64,000 nt of DNA from Alternaria dauci (lineage: Eukaryota; Ascomycota; Dothideomycetes; Pleosporales; Pleosporaceae): positions 1,984,001-2,048,000 of the forward strand of contig NC_091280.1 in assembly GCF_042100115.1 (NCBI RefSeq), read 5' to 3'. The translations under genes were made by a program, and so were the position numbers. The notes under the pieces were generated by a model. It was not told where the DNA came from. It did not search any database and saw nothing but the letters and a program-made list of their open reading frames with translations. This document shows positions 56,232 through 64,000 of the stretch, one piece after another. The number at the start of each line of letters is the position of its first letter. Within the stretch, counting starts at the first letter, position 1.

Positions 56232-56699
56232 CTATTGGTGAGAGAATTGCCTGCTCAGACGCTGCCAGGTGTTCTCAATGCTCCTTCGTACGCCGTCCTT
56301 CTCACTCTCTACGCTCGATGAGCTGGTAGTGGAAGAGGCAGAGTTGTGGCGTTGGGATCTGGGCTTCATCTCATCGACGAGGTTTCCAGCACCGCCGCGA
56401 CCAATGTGGTAGACGGGTGCTTGCTGGGTGCGGAGGCGTTCTTGTTGTTGGAGTTCCTCGTCGAAGCTGAAGATGGCGCGCTCAGACTTCTTCATGTTGC
56501 CAGCACCGCCACGGCCGGTAGCGTAGAAGGCGTTGCTGGGTGGAGGAGGCAACTTAGTGCGAGAGGCTGGGCCAGAGGCAGTAGGACCGGGAGTGATCTC
56601 GGTGGCCTTGATGCGCATAGCGTTGCCAGCGCCGCCGCGGCCAGAGTACATGTAAGCACCGGCGGATGGGTGAGGCTCGTTGATGTGGAAGTTGACCAT
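56232..56699 (-). CDS. DUF3602 / Par32-like protein with GRGGAGN repeats
   Basis: Single exon of 155 aa from ATG 56699 (MVNFHINEPHPSAGAY). Three copies of GRGGAGN occur: YSGRGGAGNAMR (about residue 20), YATGRGGAGNMKK (about 60) and HIGRGGAGNLVD (about 100). Each follows an aromatic or His residue, with polar, disordered linkers and a Ser-rich C-terminus (NSASSTTSSSSVESEKD) likely to be phosphorylated. This is the DUF3602 family, which includes yeast Par32, a TORC1-responsive regulator of ammonium transporters. Function here is inferred from family only. Confidence 0.8.
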   Translation of the reverse strand: MVNFHINEPHPSAGAYMYSGRGGAGNAMRIKATEITPGPTASGPASRTKLPPPPSNAFYATGRGGAGNMKKSERAIFSFDEELQQQERLRTQQAPVYHIGRGGAGNLVDEMKPRSQRHNSASSTTSSSSVESEKDGVRRSIENTWQRLSRQFSHQ

Positions 56700-58586
56700 T
56701 TTGAGTGTTTGGTATGCGGTTATTGTTGTTGTTGATGTGAGGTTGTTTGTATTGTTATGTGATGGGAGCAAAGTCAAGAGGCGACTATCGTTGGTAAAAG
56801 TCTGGGGTAGCGTTGATGGTCAAGTAGCTCCGGGAAGATCTGTAGTGGTTGCTGATCGATGGCATTCAACAAGACACACTGGGGTAAAAGGGTTTATATA
56901 ACATGCAGCCTCGCACTGATCACGATCCCCCTCTTACTACTCAAACGCAAGGCAAGTAAAATCTCTCACGCGCAAGCTTTTTTTCGGCGCCACGAAACGA
57001 ACCAAACGCGCACGAGGCCAGCTCAGAAGCCTTGGAAGTCTGAGCGACACTTTGCAGTTAACGGCAGTCAATGGATCATGCGTGCCCTAACAACGCAAGT
57101 GTAGGAAATTTCTCAGCGCCATGAATAGTTTACCATTACCCCCTCAAAATGCGCTGATTGGGTGCATCTAGTTTTTCGGGGGTAAGAGATTGCCAGGGGA
57201 AATGGTCAGGTGCAGTCGCGGACAAGGAGCGAAGCGATCGAGCCCATGACGCTATCGAAAAGGCCGGACCTTGGCTCCGCAGTGTCTGCAGCTCCGCATC
57301 GCAGCTTGCCGAAGCGTGACTGAGCATGCTGAGGTGATGGGCTGAAAATTTGACGCAAAGACGCCATGCGCGCAAACCTGGGCCCCATGTGCCAGCTTCC
57401 GCGATGGCCAGCACATGCTTCCCGGCGGAGAATGTGGAGGCGGGAAGAGATTTTTCTGCGCTGCTTTCGCGTCTCAAGTTTGGCTCGCGTCATGCATACG
57501 CCGCATGCGCCCTGCCTGCGCTTGCCATCGGGAGGCGGTGCCTGGAATAGAGGAGAACCGACGTGGAGAGGTTGCAGATTCTGATACTGCCTGTTTGATC
57601 ATGGTGTTACTGTTTTGGACAGCCTCGCTGCATGCATGCATCGACGACGTTCACTCTCTTTCTGCAAGGCACAACGAAGATCCAGCGTGGGTGGCGTCTC
57701 CCCCAAAAAAGCAATTACCTCTTTCGCCTCTCCCTATTTTGCTTGCTCTGCCTGGTCACCACGCACGTCCAGCTGGCTCGTCCGAGCCTCCGGACGCCCC
57801 GTCGTGCATGACGTCGAGCATCGTGAAGTCTAGGCGGCGGCGGCTCTGTGCTTGCGGTGACGAAAATGTACGTGGCCCCTTGTCGTGGCCGGCCCTGTGA
57901 TCAGGTACCTGCAGCGCTTACGCCATGACTGCGGCCGGGGTAATGCCATTTGTGCATGTCATGTCGCCATTGTGTGTAATATGTGTTGCACATTGCGTGG
58001 AATTGCGTCGAGTGAAGCGTCGGTGATTTGACCGTGGTCACACCATAGCTGACAAGACTGGACGAGACTTCACGATCCTTGGCACTCTCATTCGCCCATA
58101 CCTTCTGGACTCTGACATGCAAGTTTCGCGCTCCGTGTGCACAGTCACAAGTGGATTATCTGTGGTATTCTGTACGCTTCATAATCATAGGGGTATTCCA
58201 AAGCGCTCACAAACGCCTGTCATGCACGTGTTCTCGTCCCCCTCGTAGTACCCCTTACCTAACCGACATTGTTGAACCATGCTCGCGCTTAAGTAACAGA
58301 AATGCACTCGAAATGCGGGGAAAGGAACATGTCACGGTAGCTCTCCCGTCTAGAAGCTACCGTTACCCGCTGACACGTAGATCTGCTTTGGTCCAACCAA
58401 GCGTGCAGCCCCCAGCTTTCCTCGCCCATGGTTGGCTTGACCCCAGGTCTTGGGACCTCGTTTCCGTGACTAACTGCAACTGCGCTACCGATGCGCCCGT
58501 GTAGCTCCTTCTCGAAAGATGATGCGGAGGCGGAACAACCGGGGGGCGGACTAACTGCTCTTGCCAGACCGCAACGTGTCGGTGCT
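56700..58586. other. long intergenic region, about 1.9 kb
   Basis: Upstream of the DUF3602 gene (divergent side) and downstream of arp1. ORFs up to 161 codons (57415-57900) occur in a GC-richer part but start in poor context and have no domains. No gene, RNA or repeat is supported. Confidence 0.4.
56893..56900 (-). promoter_or_regulatory. TATA-box candidate for the DUF3602 gene
   Basis: TATATAAA on the minus strand, about 195 bp upstream of the ATG at 56699, which would leave a long 5' UTR. Confidence 0.4.
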
Positions 58587-59903
58587 TTATGCAAATTTGG
58601 TGTGGATGATGTCCGGGTTCTCCTGCCATTCGTCCTTCTCTACCCACATCTGCATGCACGTGTCAGTTTGTTGTCTATGGCCTCGTCCTGGGAATAAGGA
58701 ACTCACCTTTTTGAAAGTGCTGAGGCCCGCAAGAATGCTGCCGCCGGTCCACGTAGTGTAAATGCGCTCTGGTGGTGCTAAGATCTTGATTCTCATGTCC
58801 TTCACCGCCAGTCTTTGCACCTCGTGAAGCAGTCGGTTTCCGAATCCTTTTGTCAATGTGGAACCACCGGAGAGTACAATGTTGCCATATAGCGCTTTCC
58901 GGAGGTCCATGTCGGTTCTGTGTATCGCCTCAACAACAATCTGGTGCACTCCAGGGTACTCCAGACCAATGATCTCGGGGTTGAAGAGTATTTCTGGCGC
59001 TCGGAAGCGTTCCGCCCCAATCTAGATTGTCAGCTACTATTCGATATGCTTCATCGGCTTGACCTCACCTTTATCTTCTGGCCATCAGGGAGTGTATAGT
59101 CGACGCTCTTGCCCTCGGATCTGGACGAGCCCGACCAGTCCTTTTCTTCCTTGGCTGGGTCGAGCGCCACGTATCCTGTTGCCTCTTTGATGTTCTTGAC
59201 AGTTTCCTTCTCAGCACTAGTATGGAAGATGCGACCGCTTTTCCGCAGCAGTTGTTGGAAGTGTTCTGTGACGTCTCTGCCCGCCACGTCTATCCTCCTG
59301 ATGCTGTTGGGTATGGCAAAACCCTGGAAGACTGGTACTGCGTGCGAGACACCGTCTCCCGAGTCGAGAACAAGACCGGTCGTCTTGCCGGAGGCGTATA
59401 GCGACAGGACAGCTTGGACTGACGTGTACAAGGCGGGCACATTGAACGTCTCGAATAGAATCTGAGCAGCCGCATCGCGATTTTCTCGGGGGTTTAGAGG
59501 GGGCTCGGTGAGGAGTACGGGGTGCTACAAGGACGGATGGTTAGCTTCATGCCCCTCAATAGCAGCAGAAGGCGCCGTCCGCCATGGTCCGACTCACATC
59601 TTCGCTCACAGTCCTGAGGCCTTCTGTGTAGACATACTGCCATATCCGCTCCATGTCGTCCCAGTCTGTGACAATGCCGTGCTCCAATGGGTAATTGATC
59701 TTGAACAGCCCCCTGTATTGTTGTGCTTGTGGTCCTATGAATACATCGCCCTCCAATGCGCCTGCCATTGTCCGCACATGCTTTGGCCGTCCTACGTATG
59801 ACGGGAAAAAGCATTTTGGCACATCCTCTCCTGCGAATCCAGCTCTGATAGTACCGCTGCCATTGTCTATCACAATGGGGGCATTGTGTAATCGGGAGCC
59901 CAT
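58587..59903 (-). CDS. arp1: actin-related protein Arp1 (centractin)
   Basis: Exons in transcription order are 59903-59598, 59524-59069, 59021-58707 and 58649-58587 (introns of 73, 47 and 57 bp), giving 379 aa, the usual centractin length. The product begins [27 protein letters not shown] (phosphate loop 1) and contains [23 protein letters not shown] (loop 2), [19 protein letters not shown] (adenosine motif), [20 protein letters not shown] and the C-terminal family ending IIHTKFA. The start at 59903 (GCCATGG context) fits the family; an in-frame ATG at 60080 would add 59 disordered Ser/Pro-rich residues. Arp1 forms the short filament of dynactin that links dynein to cargo, needed for nuclear migration in hyphae. 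Confidence 0.93.
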
Positions 59904-60322
59904 GGCGGGGGCTGGGGCAGCGACGGGCCTGGGGGAGTGGTGACTGGAAAGGGCGACTGGGCCGACAGTGGAAGAGGAGCGGTCGTTTTTTTGGCGGGGC
60001 GAAGAGCTGTTGTCGTGGCTGCTTCCCCAGTTTGGAGCTTCTTCTGAATCGCGAAGTTCACGACGCGCTTCGGTATCCATGACAGGGGTACCCTCACCGC
60101 ATCACGTGCCCGCGCTTGTACCTCACCCGCAACCTGCAAGACCACGCCATTCCTACCTTTGCGCATCAGTCGGCTACACTAACAAACATACAGCCCTGAC
60201 TATTGATTGTTTTGACACAAGCAGCCACACATCGCTTGACCGAAATCTCGACTCTCACTTCGCCCTCGGCCGTGTGCTTCACAAACCCCGCATCAGCACC
60301 AACCAAGACTACAACAAGCATC

Positions 60323-60415
60323 ATGTTTCGCAGTGCCTGTCGTCGACTCCCTATCAGCATCGCGTGCTTGCGACCTAGAGTTCCCGGCCTCGCATCATCG
60401 CCTGTTCCTTCATGA
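60323..60415 (+). other. in-frame upstream ORF ending in TGA CTA, presequence-like
   Basis: ATG 60323 opens a 30-codon frame MFRSACRRLPISIACLRPRV... that is rich in Arg and hydrophobic residues with no acidic residue. It ends at TGA 60413-60415, followed by CTA. The same frame continues without another stop for 17 codons to ATG 60467, the start of the TDP2-like gene. It may be a regulatory uORF, or an N-terminal targeting extension reached by readthrough or by undetected splicing. Confidence 0.5.
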
Positions 60416-60466
60416 CTACCTACTGTAGTTCCTAGAAGCACGTCTTCCACCAAGCCTAGCCCCGCC

Positions 60467-61495
60467 ATGCAGGCTGCCGCTGCCGCTTTCTCTACAAGTT
60501 CACGGCAATGTGAAGACTCTTTCTATGAGCCAAGAAAACAGATCTATTACCGCATTTCGCCAGACGGTAGTTGGGTACCAGCAGCATCCGGTGAATCCTC
60601 TCCGCAAGATCAATCACAACCACCTTTACACCCCGCCAAGATCCGACTGATCTCCTGGAATGTTAACGTCCTGGATACATTCGAAGACGAACGAATGAGT
60701 GCCGCGCTAGATCATCTGCATGATGTGGTAGTGTCCACAGGGCCGGAGTCCGCAATCATCATATTCTTCCAAGAGGTGGGAAGGTCGAGCTTGGAACAGA
60801 TACGAGATTTGGCATGGGTCAAGCAACACTTCAACCTCACGGACATCGACTCGCAAAACTGGTTACCCTCCAGTTACGCGACAACAACCCTTGTAGATCG
60901 GCGGCTATGTATAGATTCTGTTTTCCGCGTTCCGTGGGAGAGCAAGTTCGATCGAGATGGCCTGTTTGTCGATATCGCCCTCCGTAACCATCTTCATCCA
61001 GACAGCCCGCACAAAACGATGCGGCTATGTAACACACATCTAGAATCTCTGTATGATAGCACACAAACCCGCCGCAGACAAATGGCAGCGGCAAAGCAAT
61101 ACCTTGATCAGGATAGCGTTTCAAGCGCGATTCTAGCCGGTGATCTTAACGCCATTCAGCCTTTTGATCGTACACTGCACGAAGACAACAATCTCAAAGA
61201 TGCTTACCTCCTAATTGGTGGTAAATATGGCACCCCTGGCAAAGAGGATACTAGCAATGGATACACGTGGGGTTACCATTCCCCACAGGCCACGAGAAAG
61301 AGATTCGGGTGCTGTCGAATGGACAAGATACTCTTTACCGGACGTCTCAATCCGATCAAATTTAAAAGGATTGGCATGGGCGTCAAGGTAGCAGAAAAGC
61401 ATAGGCCGATGATGAAAAGGCTGCATTGGGTTTCGGATCATTACGGCGTGATGTGCGATTTCACTCTCACTGATGGCCTGCAGCTGGCTGAGTGA
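60467..61495 (+). CDS. endonuclease/exonuclease/phosphatase family protein, TDP2-like
   Basis: Single exon of 342 aa from ATG 60467 (GCCATGC context). After about 60 polar residues the EEP fold begins: LISWNVNVLD (motif 1), IIIFFQEVG (metal-binding Glu), LCNTHLES, ILAGDLNAI (GDxN), and HWVSDHYGVMCDF (catalytic SDH). These are the four signature motifs of TDP2 and related phosphodiesterases. TDP2 removes topoisomerase II remnants from DNA 5' ends. Related EEP proteins act on RNA or lipids, so the exact substrate is inferred. The upstream in-frame leader at 60323 is described separately. Confidence 0.85.
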   Translation: MQAAAAAFSTSSRQCEDSFYEPRKQIYYRISPDGSWVPAASGESSPQDQSQPPLHPAKIRLISWNVNVLDTFEDERMSAALDHLHDVVVSTGPESAIIIFFQEVGRSSLEQIRDLAWVKQHFNLTDIDSQNWLPSSYATTTLVDRRLCIDSVFRVPWESKFDRDGLFVDIALRNHLHPDSPHKTMRLCNTHLESLYDSTQTRRRQMAAAKQYLDQDSVSSAILAGDLNAIQPFDRTLHEDNNLKDAYLLIGGKYGTPGKEDTSNGYTWGYHSPQATRKRFGCCRMDKILFTGRLNPIKFKRIGMGVKVAEKHRPMMKRLHWVSDHYGVMCDFTLTDGLQLAE

Positions 61496-61975
61496 AATAC
61501 ATGAATGAGAAAAGGATGGTGAGGAAGACCATATGGTTAGAGCGGAAAAAGCTTGCAGTCATGAAGAGCAACGTGGGAAGCGGCCATGCGTATATTGGCA
61601 TTCGTTGATATGTTATCAGGCTTCACTGCTTGCAGCATCATCCGAATACACAACCTTCCTGCCAGTAACCCTCCCCCATCCAATGCGTTCGAGATTAGGC
61701 CTACTACTTTGGGTGCTGAGAACTGAGCATCTTGGAACAACCTAGAATAACTAGGGTTACCCCATTGGGATTGTTACAAGCTAGTTACCTCCGCGTTGCA
61801 CTTGCACAACATGTCTTTGCGTCCTTCAAACCCTTAGCCGATCTCCTTCGTCGGTCTGATCTCACGATCCTTCTGCAACTCTTCAACATCATATAGATGT
61901 TCAAGGTTGCTATTTACCACGCCTCCAGGGGATTTGGAAAGGGGTGATAACGGGGATGTCTTTGAACACTGCAAC
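61496..61975. other. intergenic region between convergent genes, 480 bp
   Basis: No gene is supported. Confidence 0.4.
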
Positions 61976-62827
61976 CTACTGGAGAAATTGCAGCGGCCTT
62001 GGATTCCCCCAGTGGTCACTTGGGTTGAATCGCCAAGAACCTTTGTGCTTTCGTGTAAACCAATACGCATTGAGATATGGGATGAAGAATGGTACTGGCG
62101 GGAAATTCTCGCTGCCTGGATAGCCTCTATCGATACTTCCGAGCACTAAGGGGATGACAAGGTTCTGCATTCATAAAGTGTCAGCGCGGTTTTGCAGCGG
62201 CGAGGCCACCAAGAATATCAGAGTACGTACCGGATCAGCCGTTTTTATTCCCGCATCAGCTGTTTCTTTCATTGCCCGTTTGATTCTCTTTCCGTCGCAT
62301 TTCTCCAATTTGATCAAGGTGTCGATCTCGTCGTGCAAATGTTGTGTAAGGATAGGTGCGAAATCATCGATCTGCCTTTTCAGTTCCACGGCGTCATATG
62401 TCTTCGCCCCTGTCGTGACTTCTTCAGCCCACTTCACCAGCCCTGCTATCTTGGGCTCGAACTCGTGGTGTTGTTCCACGTTCCCTCCCATCATGCCTTC
62501 ATGCCCATCTATCCCTGCTTCCTTTGCAATTTCCTCCACCTTTGGGAAAAACAAACTCTCTTCGAGGGAATGATGGTGGTGTAGCGTATCTGCCCATGCA
62601 GTAATGTATAGCATGAAATCAGCAACATCCCCAGGGAGGCGAATGAAAGGCGCTTGGTGATACATGGCATTCAGCGGGCGAAGGAGGGCGTTGTGGACGT
62701 TCGCCATTTCTATGGCGACGCTGAGAACACCAGGATTTGCGCATGCTGGACCACCCGGCTGGCCAGGAATCTTGAGGAGGGCGAAAGGCGTGTCTGCCCA
62801 CTGGTTGATATCTGTTTTGTTCTCCAT
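61976..62827 (-). CDS. hemerythrin-like (HHE) domain protein
   Basis: Exons in transcription order are 62827-62231 and 62164-61976 (66-bp intron with GCTGAC branch), giving 261 aa. The ATG at 62827 (MENKTDINQWAD) is preferred; the frame runs further upstream without a family-like start. A four-helix HHE cation-binding domain is visible: EMANVHNALLRPLNAMYHQA, WADTLHHHHSLEESLFFPKVEE, GNVEQHHEFEPKIAGLVKWAEE, and ILTQHLHDEIDTLIKLEK, providing the His/Glu ligands for a di-iron site. The second exon adds the conserved tail with FFIPYLNAYWF and WRFNPSDHWGNPRPLQFL. Fungal members are usually cytosolic; roles proposed include iron or oxygen/NO sensing. No specific role is assigned. Confidence 0.88.
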
Positions 62828-64000
62828 TTTTGAAGATTTGTGACGAACGATAAGCCCCCGAATATTGAGGAGAAGTACAGCATAATAGCCCGCAGTCACT
62901 GGAGCCTACATATAGTGAAGTATTTCAGATAGATGTGCGATAAGCGTTGCTTATGGCGTCTGCTCACGAGCGAAGGGAGCTGAACAGTATATCCACAAGC
63001 GTAAATCGCTCCAATCAGCTAGCAATCCTCCTGCAGGCTATTGTAAGCGGTATGCTGCTTACGGTTAGAGTCCGCCAACGTATCATAACATCACGGCTTC
63101 AATCTTTGATGCTACAGGTTCTGTGTGTCAGCAGGAGCGCGAGCTACTTGCGCGGCAAGAAGAGATAGCGATGCTGATGTATTTATGGGTCGAAGTGGAC
63201 GTCTCGATTACTAACGTTCAATGTGTATTCGTTTTTGTTGTGACACTCGGAGCGGAGCGAGCTCTGTGGAAACACCGTGTACTGAGTAGGGGAGTTTTGC
63301 GCATTCCAATAGCTTCGTGAGCTGTCGTTCAGCTGTTACACAGCCCGTTTTATTCGCCGGATGTTGGGTGCATAGGTACGGTACGATACCTGTTTCTCCA
63401 TGGTACTCTTTCGAGCATGCGCCCCTGGCAGGAGCCAGAACGCACATACACTGATCAAAACCTGCAGCACCTAAAATGGAGCGGGAGGGAGTAGCACCAT
63501 TTGCGCCAAATGCCATGGTGTTTGGAAGTCTCGACGATTCCCATCACAGGGGAAATGAAGGGCGGACTAGAGCCTTGGCACATGACATAGCTTCCTCGGC
63601 CTGAGCTTTCGAGGAACTCCACGCCAGCCTAGCACCTCGTTGTTTCATCAATACCACCGAACAAGCATCTTTCCGAACACCTGCCCAGATCCGTACATTA
63701 TGACGTTTAGGGCGATGTTGTCCCTCCAAACACACTACCCTGATGCAAATGAGGGATCAAAGGCCATTCGCATGAAGCGCAAAAACCGTCGCGTCTCATT
63801 TCAACGAGAAGCCAAGTTGAGAAGTATTGAGAGGGATATATGTTCAGCAAGATGCGTATGCTTTTGTTGCACAGACGGTAGATCTACCGATCGTTTGATG
63901 AAGAGAGATTACCCCACGCTCCGGCCATTTCAACTCACAAACGTCTCCACAACTGATTGAAAGGGATCGCAGCTATGCACACAACTCTACTGTTGTTTCA
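62828..64000. other. terminal region with no supported gene, about 1.2 kb
   Basis: Promoter side of the hemerythrin-like gene, then sequence to the window edge. ORFs up to 106 codons (63640-63960) have no recognisable domain; one could be an exon of a gene continuing outside. Confidence 0.4.

Noticed and set aside
57415..57900. 161-codon ORF in the long gap before arp1
   Set aside because: Cys/Arg/Pro-rich with no domain, overlapped by ORFs in other frames, and no sensible splice signals.

Overview
The window is nuclear DNA of a filamentous ascomycete, most likely a Dothideomycete of the Pleosporales. The evidence is protein content plus gene structure: about 30 protein genes on both strands, one to four introns each, introns mostly 47-75 bp with GTAAGT-like donors, CTAAC/CTGAC branch sites and CAG/TAG acceptors. 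The lineage call is inference from these features. I saw no rRNA, tRNA, CRISPR array or operon. Exon joins below were worked out by hand from splice signals, reading phase and protein-family continuity.

Layout. 1-12 kb: the 3' end of an RNase P/Rpr2-type protein, an ISG12-like small protein, an MSC7-type aldehyde dehydrogenase, an SDR, a divergent glutamine-synthetase-like enzyme, an unannotated secreted protein, a HIT zinc finger protein and divergent COX11. 12.4-13.3 kb: a J-domain protein. 13.45-20.78 kb: a mobile element (below). 20.8-35 kb: a BTB protein, an unknown 673-aa protein, an NmrA-like reductase, the INO80 subunit Ies2, a secreted rhamnogalacturonan lyase, an MFS transporter and two small unknown proteins. 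35.8-47.4 kb: argininosuccinate lyase, a CmcJ/AsaB-type oxygenase, an unknown protein, the ribosome-biogenesis factors Tsr1 and Utp7 (convergent), and an Ost-alpha/TMEM184 membrane protein. 47.8-62.8 kb: a Ste7-type MAPKK divergent from SPT6, a GRGGAGN-repeat (DUF3602) protein, actin-related protein Arp1, a TDP2-like phosphodiesterase and a hemerythrin-like protein.

The most interesting object is at 13453-20779. Two inverted repeats of about 70 bp (60/70 identical by eye), each bordered by TA, enclose 7.3 kb. This holds a pogo/Tc1-type DDE transposase with two in-frame stops and, beyond it, an apparently intact 1063-aa STAND/NLR gene (HET - NACHT - near-identical ankyrin repeats) of the vegetative-incompatibility type. 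This reads as a DNA transposon carrying an allorecognition NLR as cargo. It sits between two convergent host genes and ends 32 bp from the BTB stop codon. The transposase changes (CAR to stop, His to Tyr) are the kind that repeat-induced point mutation makes, while the NLR frame is open.

A second notable signal is at 60323-60469. A 30-codon, Arg-rich, presequence-like ORF lies in frame with the TDP2-like gene and is separated from it only by TGA CTA, a known readthrough-prone context.

The remaining genes are mostly housekeeping and are arranged without obvious functional clustering, except for a possible amine/aldehyde metabolism group (ALDH, SDR, GS-like) at 1.7-7.8 kb.
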